Shown here: piece after piece, positions 22,387-33,402 of the stretch
Layout: each line of letters starts with the position of its first letter
How positions within the stretch are numbered: the first letter of the stretch is position 1
NCBI GenBank assembly: GCA_021521415.1
Contig: JAIQDT010001748.1
Span: 1 to 64,000 of the forward strand
Source: Bidens hawaiensis
Lineage: Eukaryota; Streptophyta; Magnoliopsida; Asterales; Asteraceae
Reading direction: 5' to 3'
Length of the DNA: 64,000 bases
Program-made: the position numbers and the translations under genes
Notes under the pieces: model-generated
Told to the model about the DNA's origin: nothing
What the model saw: only the letters and a program-made list of their open reading frames with translations
The model's database searches: none

Positions 22387-23452
22387 TGTACCACCGCCTT
22401 TTAATGATAACTATACTAGCCTTCCTCACTTTGATTTTAACTCATCACCAGAGGAAGAAATGGTCTATGGTATTGGTCATGTGCCAATTTCTAAGACATT
22501 TGTTCCTACAGCTCCCAAGACTGTTGATTCAGCTGTTCCTTCAGTTAATCCTAATAGTAGTTCATCTTCTGTAGCAGTTTGTGTAGAAGAAAGTGGGTCG
22601 GTGGAAAGGCCTGTTGATGTGAGCATATCAAGTTGTTCATCATCAAGTGGTGAGACTGAGGATAATTCGTGTAAAAGCAAAGTGTTTGAAAATGATAATC
22701 AAACGAGTACTTCATGTAAATACGTGCCACCAAATAAAAGATCATTTTCTCAAACAACTAATCAATCACAAAATCCTCAGTCATACAACTGTTTTGATAA
22801 CAACTACTATGGTCATTATCAACAAAACTTTGTTGATCCATATTACACTACTGTTTTTGATGATCGGGGTCAATCATCAAATGTGTTTTATAATCATGTT
22901 CCTTTCCACGGATCACCTTTCCCACCACACCAACCATTTTATAGTTCTGATGAGTTCTATAGTGCTCCTAGGAGAAAATGTTGTTTTGTTTGTGGTCATT
23001 CTTCTCTCCTTGCAAGACATTGCAAGCACTGGTTCAAGCAACAACTTGATATTCAAATGCGGCTTAGTCAGTCCCCAAAAGGTGCTTTTAGTAGCCCAGA
23101 TTCCAGGACTGATCAAGCTGATAGTGAAGCCAGTGAAATGGATGTGAGATCCAAAGTCAATAAAGTAAAACACAAAAGAAAACCTTTTTGGAGAACTAAA
23201 AAGGATAAAATCAAAAAGGATCCTAAGACTGAAAAGTCTAAGGATTTACCAAAAACAGTTTTAAAATCTAGAAAACAAAAGTCCAAAATTGCCAAAATCA
23301 AGGAACAAGTTTGTGCTTGGATTCCTAAGGACTGCTCTTCAAGCGACGAGTCGCCAAGAAATAAATTGTCTTCAAGAAATAAAATCAAGTTTTGTCGATT
23401 TATGGTCGACTTTCCCGAGACAACTAAGTCTCGGGAACTCGTGTCCATTTAA

Positions 23453-23860
23453 ACGCTAAGTGCATGTAGGGTCAATCAAGGAGGACTATCAAGAGTATTC
23501 GGTACTTAGATAGTGGTTGCACCTGACATATGATGGGAGACGAAACCATGCTATTTGATTCTAAACCATTCGATGGCGGATTCGAGTCTTTCATAAGCGA
23601 CATAGGATGACAAACTTCAGGGAATGGGAAATGTTTCATACATTGTGCTTCAACAATGCCAACCATGCTCAAATGGATCAACCACAACTTGTCGAGCGCT
23701 TCTCAAGTGATGGATAGAACATCAGTTGCTGGGCTTCGGTTTGAATCTCTTCAACTTTGTTATATGATATGACAATGCATGTTTAGGATAGTCCATCTGA
23801 CAACAACTTTGTTGACCTTTTCACTAAAGCCATTGTTCTATGTTGATTAAAACAACCTAT
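23453..23860 (+). pseudogene. Copia-A protease start joined to RNase H end
   Basis: Shortly after the gag stop, a protease-like block appears with DSG at 23509-23517 and HMMGDETMLF just after. By 23797-23835 the sequence reads DNNFVDLFTKA, typical of the very end of copia RNase H. Integrase, reverse transcriptase and most of RNase H, normally about 3 kb, are absent. The join lies at about 23690-23760. The frames have several stops. Confidence 0.7.
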
Positions 23861-25855
23861 CCATCTTTATATATAAAATTGCAAATATTTTTCAAATATG
23901 TCTCAATTTTAGAGGGAGAAAAAGAGTTAACTTTAACTCACCAAAAAGATTTTATCTTTGCTTTAAGAAAAACAAAAAATAAGTCACTTGACTTTCCAAA
24001 AATATTTTATATTATTTATTTTAATTAAGAAAATCTGAAAAAGTTTGAAAAGTATAATCTCTTGTTTAGAGATGCTCCTGTTTAGAGGGAGTCAGATAAC
24101 ATTAAAATATCAGAAAATTTTGAGAAATTGATCCGACCTTTGGAAAATGATAGAAGATTGTCTTAGGTGAACCTAGCACATGAAAAGAGTAGATAAAAAG
24201 CCAACAAGATCATGGCTTGATGTGTAGATAGGCTTGACAAATGAGTAAGTATCATAGTGATATAAACTTAAATATCTGCCTATACTAGTGGTTACACTCT
24301 TATGAAGCGGTTGCTGACTCCAAATAAGTCATATTGATGAAGGCAAAAATCCTAATAGTCAGTCATACACGAGCCCGTTAGTGATTGGTCACAATGAAAA
24401 TTATTTCTTGCTTTAGCTTCATATATTGAAAAATATCAAAAATTATTGAAAAAGCAGAAAAATTGCAAAATGCTCAAAAAGTGTACAAAAATCAACAACA
24501 AAATTTTTGATAATTTTATCAAACAAAAAGGGGTATATTAGAACCACGTAATGTGGGGCAAACAAGTAAGTCCTAAACACTTTATATGAAGGCATAAGTC
24601 AACAAGGCTAGTAAGTCCATGATTCAACCTTTACATATTGTTTGAAAGAAAAGTTTGTAAAAAGTCTATGAAGCTCAAAACGTTTTGATCAATCATTAGG
24701 GGGTCATAGTCAATTCGGGGTGATACTGATGAACACAAAGTATGCTCGAAGTATGATGGAGTTTGTAACATGCGGATTAACAGGGGACCACACAAGTATT
24801 GTGCCTAATTATACCTTAACGTATCACGGTGAAATCAAAATACTTGTTAAGTTTAAAGTGGACCAATATATCTACAATCGACTTTGGGTTCTTGGCATAA
24901 TAATATCCAAATAGAAGTGTGATCTAGGACATTATAGACAATGTGATTCCATGTAGTGATCTTTCTCGCAAAAATATTAAAGTCCTTAGAAAATTATGTA
25001 AATATTATTGTTATATAATATTAAATTCATCTTTACTCCTATCTTTTTCATTTTTCTTGTTTTATTTTATATTTCAACTTCAAAATATTATGTGTATATA
25101 TATATTCGAAATATTATAATATATGAAAATTCCAAAAAGATTTTAAGTTTTTTATGTGTTTGTACATATTTTGTTAAATCTTTGTTTTATTCAAAATCAT
25201 GTGTTTTATTGTCAAGGTCGTTCATACAAAGTTCGTTGGAAACCTGGGACTTAAACAGATCATTTACAATATGAGAGACTGAAATTGATATTTTATGAAA
25301 AGTCAAGAAAAATAAAATTTCAGAGTTATTCTGCAAATACTTCAAACCAAAGACATGTTTTGGAAAAGAAAATTCTTCTTTGACCCTTAAGAGGGTCTAT
25401 GAACGAATCTTATTCGCTCTAAGTTTTTGTGCAGCTCTACATGGACATGTAGATCAAGATCAAGTGTCCTGGGCTTCATAGACTGAAGTTACCGATGCTG
25501 AAGCACTTAAAAGAAAACGAGAACATGACAGTTGGCAGTTGAACCCAAAAATGAACTGACTATGTCTGAAGATCAATCGAAGGACAAAGCAAAGAAACAA
25601 GTCGGCACAAGAAAGTCAACAAAGGAAAATTAGATGTCGAGCCTCCTGCATCTGATGTTTCTAAAATTTGCTGCTGTCGATCCTTCCCAGGAAATAAGAT
25701 TAAAGTTCAAGTCTTTAAGATCGGAAAATAAAGAACTGTCAAGATCCAATCTCGTTCAAGCTCTTGGATCAAGACAGCTACTAGATTTCAAGAAATAAAG
25801 ACGAAGCTAGGAACTTGTTGAAGGTTTCTGGACATACACAATCCTAAAGGGAGAC
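23861..25855 (+). other. Copia-A 3' noncoding region
   Basis: About 2 kb between the end of pol and the 3' LTR, ending in a polypurine tract. It holds no reading frame longer than about 90 codons; the short frame near 24720 has no recognised domain and recurs in each tandem unit. From 24217 on it belongs to tandem unit 1. Confidence 0.65.
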
Positions 25856-26135
25856 TGTAGGGCCAATATTCTATATTAGTTTTAGGATTGCGTATGTCTT
25901 TATATTTGCTTAGAGTCGATGTATTACGTACCTCAGTACGTTTATTTTGTAAGAACAAAATGTAATTGTTGGAGAAATAGGGACCCTATATAAAGGGTCA
26001 CTTAACTCATTTCTCCACAACCCTTGTGAATAAACCTTGGCATTTTATTTCATCCAAGTAACATACAAACTCTCAAACTCTCTCTAAACCCTAACCCATC
26101 TCCTTAACTTTCGGCCTCCCTTACCCACACACACA
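25856..26135 (+). repeat. Truncated 3' LTR of copia-A (unit 1)
   Basis: Matches the first 280 bases of the 394-bp 5' LTR, then stops after CCCACACACACA and runs into unrelated sequence. The last 114 bases of the LTR are missing in all three units, so the loss came before the tandem duplication. Confidence 0.9.
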
Positions 26136-26790
26136 GGTTCAATGATCTTTAATGAATAAGCAGAACTTTACGTGAGGCGTCGGTTTTGGATGGTCGTCTC
26201 AAAGCATCCAATCTCGCTTTACTCCATAGATGAATGCTTTTAAAAAGCTACGACTACGTACTCAACTCTATAGGCAAGGGTTATCAAGGAAGTGTATATA
26301 AATTAATAACAAGTCATGGTCAACTTTATCGTAAGATGTGCGTGGCATGGCAGAGGTGTGGGAAACTATTGCAAGGGTCGGGGAAGAATTGTGATCAAGA
26401 TAAACATAGATATTGACTCAATGGTCAGTTCATAATTAAAATGTTCATAAAAAATACTTAGACTTTATAAATCTAATTTCTGAATTTACATAAATGGCTT
26501 TGTAGCTATACATTAAAAAAAATTAACGAGGTATAAAATAAGTAATATAATCAAGGTCGGTAAAAATATAAACAAATAAATTTTTCTACAATTTTATGGG
26601 TATTTATTGTATAAACAATAACAATAAATTACAATTTTTTTTACGACGGTCACTTTCATTTTTGTGTTTAGGTCAACAGACTCTCCAAAATCGAGAGCTT
26701 CGTTGCCCTATACTGGCCAGACTATGATCGTTGTGCTAGGAAACCATGTTGTCGGCTCCCACGTGACGATCGTTATGCTGCCATAAGAGA
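26136..26790 (+). pseudogene. Unrecognised decayed gene fragment (unit 1)
   Basis: In one frame 26141-26430 reads as protein-like text with few stops (RRRFWMVVSKHPISLYSIDE, later VRCAWHGRGVGNY and INIDIDSMV). After an AT-rich gap, 26672-26793 gives NRLSKIESFVALYWPDYDRC ending RYAAIRE and a stop, preceded by a TTTAG acceptor-like site. This looks like two exons of an old host gene with in-frame stops. The family was not recognised. The same fragment is in units 2 and 3. Confidence 0.35.
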
Positions 26791-26799
26791 ATAACTCTT

Positions 26800-27028
26800 T
26801 GGCGTAACACACAGTGAGACGAGAACCCGAGTGAGCTCGGGATTTGAACTAACACACAGTGGGACAAAATCCCGGATGAGTTTGGGATTTAAACTGATAA
26901 CCTCACAAGACCTAACTCAAATAATTCATTGTCATAATTTACCAAAAGTGATACAAGTAGGGATCGAACTTGGGTTTGTACTAAAAAACGCAAGTCTTCC
27001 TGCCACTAGACCACAAATGGTGGATTGA
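26800..27028 (-). mobile_element. tRNA-derived SINE (unit 1)
   Basis: On the minus strand an A box TGGTCTAGTGG (about 27015-27005) is followed about 40 bases later by a B box AAGTTCGATCCC (about 26960-26972). Farther on, a tail region contains two direct copies of an AACACACAGTG..GATTTGAAC block (26807-26895). No poly(A) or target duplication could be fixed. It occupies the same place in all three units. Confidence 0.55.
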
Positions 27029-27307
27029 CAATAAATAATAAATAATTTTTATATCATTAATAATAATAGTCACAAAAGACAAAACAAAAAAAGTATATAA
27101 TAAAAATCAACATTTTGAGCGGGCCTTTTATTCCATGACCTTTTTTTCAATGTACAATGCATTTCACTCAGAAGGAAAAACTTCGAACATCTCATACCTC
27201 TAAAAATGTACAAGATTGAAGTTGTAGGTCCAAATTTCCTACATAAACCGACAACTTACAACTTAGTACCACCTAGACGCGAGATCGGATGCCATCCTAA
27301 GTAAATT

Positions 27308-28871
27308 CTAGTAGCCAAACTCATGATCATATAAGGTGTAGTAACCGATTGTATCGTGTAATGAATCTTGAAAACCCGAACCAGAAAACGGGTCTTGGTG
27401 ATTGTTTCCATGCTCTAAGTTCTCGATTGGGCAAAGTTGTTTCCAAAACGATTGAAGATCTTCAACGGTTCCTGGGGATCCTATATCATAGTAGTTACTT
27501 TTAATGTCAAATTCTTTCTCTATGGATGAAGTAGTACTAGTAGAGGAAGAGCTATCATCTTCAAAAGTCACTGACGATTGAGTCACAATAACATCGGTTA
27601 CATGATTAACATGATGCCGTGTATTATCGATATCATCGGATTCAAACGTTGATGATACGTTTGAATTATTTGGGCTGTTAGTTTCATGCATCAGGTTGTG
27701 TGTCCCACGTTTCTTGAGACGAGTATGCCAGTAATTCTTGATTTCGTTATCAGTCCGACCAGGAAGTCTTGTTGCAATTGCTGACCACCTGTAAATAAAT
27801 TAAAGAAAGGAGGGCATAAATTAGTATTTAATACACTTGATCAAAACTATATGTCATTCTTAAGAGAATCTAAATATATTCCTCGGAATTAAATTAATAA
27901 ACGTGGGTTAGACAGGCTTGTCGGCAAGTGATTTAGACATCCATGTTACATTTTATCCAACTAATCATGTACACACTAAACAACTTTTCTGAACCATCGG
28001 TTCCGTCTGGTCAAATGCCTTTTCTTTACACTTTAATGTGTAGTTGAGTTATTGAAACATACGTAGACTCAGTCGATAAATTATTAATGAAATTAATTAG
28101 GGAGTCGATATATGAGTATGTGAAGATGGATAAATTTTAGACGCTACATATATGTGACACTTTAGGCAAATCACTTGTCGTTTATTGTGTTATTGTTCAT
28201 ATGAGTGATGGACATGAAGAGTGCTTCATATCAAATATCAATGATGTGTGGGTAACTTCGTATTTAAGTCTCCTTGCGTGAGAGTAATTCTACACTAGAT
28301 GGTCTCCTTGAAAGTTTTCACTCGGGCAATCAAAACCAAATATGTATAGACAGATCAAACAATACCGGTTGGTACGATAAGTTCAATGTTGGCTATTAAC
28401 TAGAAAAATCTTTAGGTACTTAATTAATAGATATACCATAGGAAAGTTGGTTTGTTAATGGATTTTGAAATAAACCATTGATTATAATTATCTATGCATA
28501 TATACCTATTGCCAAGAAGTGAGTGAGAATGTAGTATGATTTCTTCTTCTTCCTTGGAGAAGTTCCCTGTCTTTATGTTAGGCTTTAGATAATTCATCCA
28601 CCGAAGTCTGCAACTCTTCCCGCTTCTCGATAACCCTGATTAAAGACAACATAGAAACTATAAGAAATCATGCTATATATTTCAATATCACATAATCATA
28701 TATAGATCCGAAGTATATGAATCCTCGGATTTTTTTACCAGCAAATTTGGGCATATGAGACCAGTTCCAGATGCCATATCTATTAATATAAGCAACCAAC
28801 TTTTGATCTTCTTCAAGGCTCCATGAACCTTTCTTTAAACCTGTGTTCATCTCACCACTTGGAGACCTCAT
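27308..28871 (-). CDS. R2R3-MYB transcription factor MYB-B1
   Basis: Three exons on the minus strand: 28739-28871 (133 bp), 28506-28635 (130 bp) and 27308-27788 (481 bp), with GT..AG introns of 103 and 717 bp. The product has 247 residues. R2 has Trp17, Trp37 and Trp57; R3 has Phe70, Trp89 and Trp108, with helix [12 protein letters not shown] intact. As in MYB-A there is no bHLH-binding signature. The C-terminus carries a Ser/Thr-rich stretch and [15 protein letters not shown]. Copy-specific: residue 67, in the KRG linker before R3, is Thr (ACA) instead of the Arg found in copies 2 and 3 and in MYB-A. A nuclear transcription regulator is expected; the target pathway is unknown. The start at 28871 is preceded by a TATA-like TATTTATA about 80 bp upstream. 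Confidence 0.9.
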
Positions 28872-28950
28872 CACTTCTTAATGTATAAACTATATTCAAA
28901 TCAGTAGTGTAGTATCATGAACTGATGTGGTATAGTGACTGTTTGAGTGC

Positions 28951-28958
28951 TATAAATA
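28951..28958 (-). promoter_or_regulatory. Probable TATA box of MYB-B1
   Basis: TATTTATA on the minus strand, about 80 bp before the start codon. It is identical in units 2 and 3 (39212-39219 and 49533-49540). Confidence 0.5.
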
Positions 28959-29199
28959 ATGATCATTATAAGCGTACGTAATAGATATTCTGAAGCAGCT
29001 TCCTCTCAACCACCAAGCAACTTCCATTATCAGTAAATTCTGTGGTGCAATCATGTTGGTCAAAGTAAACACGTACTGTATAAGTAAGCAGTCTTGATGC
29101 CAAAAGTATCAAGGATAATAAGCATAAAAATATTCCACAGATAACATAAAAAATAGTACTGTCTACGCGTCGTACGTACAATGTCTAGATTTGAAAATA

Positions 29200-31015
29200 C
29201 ATGCATGGGGTGATGAAATAATACATGGTGGAATGCACATGTGTTTTAAATTAATTGATGGAAACATTGCGGTGCTCTTTTAAATTCACTTCTAACAAAA
29301 AGTTTTGTCCCACAACAGGTCACGGATTGATAATGTTGGGTTTCAATGTTTCTCAAGTAGTCTTCCATGATTGACTACTTCAGTACTTCTACACCAACCG
29401 TACTAATTTTCTCTCTCTCTCTCTCTCTCTCAATCTATAAACTCTTCTCTCTCAATCAATAAACCTTGGATAATTTTGGGCATTCATCTTTCACCTCTTC
29501 TAAATTGTTTATTATTGATTATTGGGTGGACTTAGCTACCCCTCAACTTTTCATCGGCAGCGCAAATTTTTTTTATTTAGTCGGTTTTCGTATTTCGCTA
29601 TCCCTGAAACAATATAACGGTACCCCTATTTGTTTAAAATCCAATCAAACTAAAAGCTAAAACCAATTAAAGCTCAATTAAGGTTTAAAGCATAACCAAA
29701 TTAAAGCTCAAACCAAATAAAATCATTGTCTGTTGTTCCTTTACGCTTGGACATTTAGACCAGGCCGGCATCAACATTCAACGAAGCAAAGTTTCATTCA
29801 GACACTGTCCAGCCCACGCTGCTTCCACCCCATGCTGCACATCCCCCTGCCGCTCTCCTCAGGTCACCAGACCTCCACGTTGCAGTCGATTAGCCGACGG
29901 CCGGTGTTCCGATAATCCCTCTTCCACGTTTGACTTATACTTATTCATTTTAGGTATTCTCCTACTTTTATCTAAAATTGTAATTGTTAATTTGTTTATA
30001 TAAATTGTTAATTTGAATTTTTTTTTAATTATAGGCAATCAAATATCTGAATGATTGGTTATGGTTTATTGGATATTTTGACAATGTAAATTGGAATAGA
30101 CTAGCTATATAGGGTTTAAATTTTGTTTCTTTTAAAACTATTGAACATGAAAATGAAAAAGTCTAATTAGTAATCTTTTTAAACGAAAATTCCAATAAAA
30201 TGATGATATTGAATTATTGATCCAACATGTTAAAAAACTTATTATAAGAAATATGATAAAAAAATTCAGTTTTTGTATGAAATATGGTAAAAAAAATTTC
30301 ATTTTGCATTGTACAAAATACGGTATATATATATTTTTTAAACATTACTCATGAAATTTCCGTCTAGATCCGCCACTAATTGATTGTAATCTTCATCGAG
30401 ATTTCATATGCACAAAGAGTGTACTAACAATTGGGCCCTTATATATAATTCTATTTTTTTAAGAAAAAAATATGATAATTCTGATAACTAATAAACAAAA
30501 CAAAGTTAATTTTAACAACCCGATGGTTGTTTAGGAAAGATAATTTCTGAAAATATATACAAAGTTATCTATCTTAGTAATTACTAATTAGCGATCTAGA
30601 AATCGTAGTAATTACTAATTAGCGATCTAGCAATCGAGTTCAAGTAATAGAAACAATACTACTACTACTACTACTACTACTAATAATAATAATAATAAAA
30701 GCATCTAAATTGTAATAATTTTAAACTTGGATTAAAATATGATGCTACTCATTTAATTTGGAAATTTAAGAAAACATATACTCTCTATAGGCCTATAGGG
30801 TATGGATCGGTAAGCACCTCTTATTAATCCGATATGACCCCCCTTTTCATTCGAATGAGGCTAGTGGACCCCCCCCCCCTCATTTCACTAGTAAAGTGAG
30901 GTCACTGATTATGGTCACACACATTAGTGGCTAATCATATAATTTTTTGTTTTTTTATCTTTTTAAAATTTTATTATATTAAATAATGAAATGGTAAGAA
31001 AGATGTAGAATGAGG
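29200..31015. other. MYB-B upstream region (unit 1) with microsatellites
   Basis: A (CT)n tract at about 29411-29430, a 30-bp direct repeat TAATTACTAATTAGCGATCTAG at about 30571-30632 and an (ACT)n(AAT)n tract at about 30655-30699, followed by a poly-C run near 30870. At 29735-29915 a GC-richer island carries a 60-codon frame with no recognised domain. Tract lengths differ between the three units. Confidence 0.6.
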
Positions 31016-31019
31016 GGAA

Positions 31020-31505
31020 TGAAGCATATACCAATAAGGACGACAACGGGCCGAGTATTGGTAATCTCATGCCCATACCCGTTTGTAAAAATGTGTCTCA
31101 TACCCGGCCCATTACCCCGTTGGGTATTTGCCGGATAATTACCCATTTGGTATCGGGCATACCCGCTGGTATCAGGTATACCCATTGAAATTTTCAAGTA
31201 CATTTTTTTATCATTATAATTCTTTTATACCTTTTATACATACAACAATTATTACAAATTAAAATATAATACACTCCATATATATAAGCATTACGATAAA
31301 TCAATAATATCATTATAATTTTATATATTTTTTTATAAACACACTTCACAACCTACAAAATATAAATAATTTTTCGAGTATATGATTCGGGTAAATGGGT
31401 ATACGTTTTCGGGTAGTTGGGTCGGGCATCATCTAATCTCATACTCGGTCCATCGGGTTTTGAGTATACCCGTCCCATTTGTTTCGGATATACCGGGCTC
31501 GAGCT
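31020..31505. repeat. GGGTATACCC-rich foldback (unit 1)
   Basis: The left part (31040-31190) and right part (31385-31500) are rich in CATACCCG and CGGGTA words and are imperfect inverted copies: the right GGGCATCAT..CTCATACTCGG corresponds to the complement of the left CCGAGTATTGG..CATGCCC. An AT-rich loop lies between them. It resembles a non-autonomous DNA transposon. Copies are at 41281-41766 in unit 2; the unit 3 copy is deleted. Confidence 0.45.
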
Positions 31506-31544
31506 TTTTTTTCAATCAATCTCTACATACCATTGTTTTAGTCA

Positions 31545-31685
31545 GGTTGACCGGTTCAACCGGAATTCAGTTGTTTAGCCGGTCCGACTAGTCAAGAGAA
31601 CCGGTTCACACGCAAGTTATGTAAAATTAGCCGATCCGACTAGTCGAGAAGAACCGGTTCAGACGTAATTTATGTAAAATCAGGA
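31545..31685. repeat. Direct repeat with CCGGTT words (unit 1)
   Basis: Two adjacent copies of about 52 bp, each with AGCCG(G/A)TCCGACTAGT, then GAACCGGTTCA, then TTATGTAAAAT. They follow a GGTTGACCGGTTCAACCGG palindromic start. Present again at about 41806-41945 in unit 2; lost from unit 3. Confidence 0.55.
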
Positions 31686-32996
31686 AATGTTAAATAAAAA
31701 CAACCATTTCTTGAACAAAGGATCGAACTCAAGACATGTTAATAAAAACAATTAATATATGTAAACAAAGCTTACCTAAAAAACAAAAAACTTCACAATA
31801 ATTTTTGTAATAAGAAACAATTAATCTAGCAGTAGACTAATAATATGTTCAAATTTTGATAATAGTATTTTTGTTAATTATATTCCTAAATATTTGAAAA
31901 TCTTATTTTATTTTGTATGTTGTGTAATTTCTAACTAATTTATAGTGTTATCCGGTTCTTAAGTCTAAGCGGGCAGGTTCAACCGATCCAACTAATGAAC
32001 CAGTTATGTGTATGGTTTAATGTCTAATCCGGTTACAAAAATATTGATCCATACCACTAACTAAAGGATGAGAAAGAAAAATAAGGAAGAGAAAGCTAAC
32101 TTAAAAAAACAAGATGAAATGGTTCAAATGAAACATACCTACCAACCTTAGTACAAATTATTCCACACTCATTTGAAACATGAAATAAAGCTAACTTTTT
32201 TTTTCTTTAGAATAATAAAGCTAACTACTTTGCTAGTTTGCCTTTTATTTTACTCGTTCAGCTAACCTTTTTCGTTCTTAGTCTTCTTCCTTCACGCACC
32301 CACACAATTGACTATATAACTTATTAATATATATGCATACAAATATCAAGTCAATGTTGACGGCTTTAAGTGGCTTACGGAACTAGTGTTGTGTAAGAAA
32401 ACGAAAAGACTATTTCGAAATACGAAAAAATAGAAAACCTAAACCGAACCAAAACGAAAATCTAACGATTTGACTTTGCAAACACCGAATTCAGTTTTGG
32501 TTTGCATGTGATAATAACCAAAAAAAAATAAAGACCTAACCGAATTTCTACATATTTACTTTTATATTATTTTGTTTTCTATTTCGCATAATTTATATTA
32601 ACTAAAAATAAGTAACTCAAATATTTAGGTCAAATGAAAAATAATCAATTAGTTAATAATATATAAAATTAATTATACATAAATTTATTATTTTCGACAA
32701 ACTTTTTTTTTTTGGGCAAAAATTTTCAAGTTTAAATAGCAAAAACAGAAAAAATCAAAACCAATTGGTTTTAAAAATCTAAAAACCAAAGTTTCAGTTT
32801 TTGATTTGGTTTTAGCCCAAAGCAACCCAAATTGAATCGTGGACACCCTTATCGCGCATAGCAGGCAAGGAAGCTAGCAAAATGGTGGAGGTCTCCTTTG
32901 CAGGAGATGCCCTCACCTCTAGCTCAAAGGTAAGCCGCCATGTTGCCCACTTTGAGGTAAGAGTCATGCTAATCTCGTTTTCCTCAACGGTATTTT
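31686..32996. other. AT-rich stretch of unit 1
   Basis: No gene is seen. At 32400-32845 AACCGAACC and AACCAATTGG words in AT-rich DNA recall a worn DNA transposon. A GC-richer block at 32875-32990 has no recognised coding content. Confidence 0.4.
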
Positions 32997-33402
32997 TGTA
33001 AGGCCCCGGTCCCGGTGCTCTACATTAGAGTTGGATTTACTCATAAACGCAGTTTAAATATCAGAATTAAATAAAACTTTTCGCAGAATATAAAAACATC
33101 AAACATTTATTACAAAATATTAAAATCTTATCTTTAAACTTTCAAATTATCTGAACATAAAACATCATAACTTTTCTTCACTAGATGTCAGTTAGCTCAG
33201 TCCGTGCCATGTGTCCCCCTCAAGCCAACCCATTCATCCTATTTGTCTGCGTGCATACTAAAACTCAGCTGCACTAAGTGAGTTATAGTTAATCAGACAA
33301 TATACATTACATTACATACACACACACACATTTATGTGTATACGTATCTGTGGATACATATTACATACTTAAAACTGCTTCTTTCATTCATACTTACATA
33401 CA
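32997..33402 (-). mobile_element. Gypsy-like LTR C, 3' end fragment (unit 1)
   Basis: Matches the start of the solo LTR at 57555 (TGTAAG-type end, then GTGCCATGTGTCCCCCTCAA and the TGCGTGCATACTAAAA block). It is cut at 33402 by the copia-B LTR. The same junction is in units 2 and 3. Confidence 0.75.

Larger units (their letters stand above)
20335..23452 (+). pseudogene. Copia-A gag, split by a solo LTR
   Basis: The first half (20335-21184) encodes a capsid-like region with LPYAW and SELTSTIKLW, the layout of copia gag, then a Lys/Glu-rich coiled coil from about residue 190 of the frame. The second half resumes in frame at 22387-22391 and runs to the stop at 23452, with a Ser-rich linker, an aromatic stretch and a basic tail. 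The zinc knuckle at 22982-23023 reads CFVCGHSSLLARHC: the His of CX2CX4HX4C is Leu (CTC at 23006). Both the insertion and this change would disable the protein. The start at 20335 follows an A-rich run and opens a gag-like N-terminus. Confidence 0.8.
18114..26135 (+). mobile_element. Copia-A: deleted LTR retrotransposon, SIRE-like
   Basis: A complete 5' LTR, a canonical primer-binding site, a long leader, a gag gene, the start of protease, a remnant of the RNase H end, a long 3' noncoding region, a polypurine tract (AAAGGGAGA at about 25847) and a 3' LTR cut short at 26135. Integrase and most of RT are missing. The long gag with a coiled-coil half and the long 3' region suggest the SIRE/Maximus type, as an inference. 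A 1202 bp solo LTR sits in gag. The last 1.9 kb (24217-26135) also forms the start of tandem unit 1. Confidence 0.8.

Noticed and set aside
24720..24914. 64-codon frame repeated in units 1-3
   Set aside because: It is in the 3' noncoding region of copia-A, has no known domain and is repeated only because of the tandem duplication.
26999..27020. A tRNA gene at the SINE A box
   Set aside because: There is no cloverleaf and the boxes are followed by SINE-type tail sequence.
27308..28871. MYB-B1 as a pseudogene, because no single frame covers it
   Set aside because: The breaks are two introns with GT..AG sites at the standard R2R3-MYB positions; the spliced length is 744 bp with one open frame.
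28966..29181. 71-codon minus-strand frame with a hydrophobic stretch upstream of MYB-B1, also in the other units
   Set aside because: It has no ATG at its start, overlaps the likely promoter region, and its presence in three units follows from the recent duplication.
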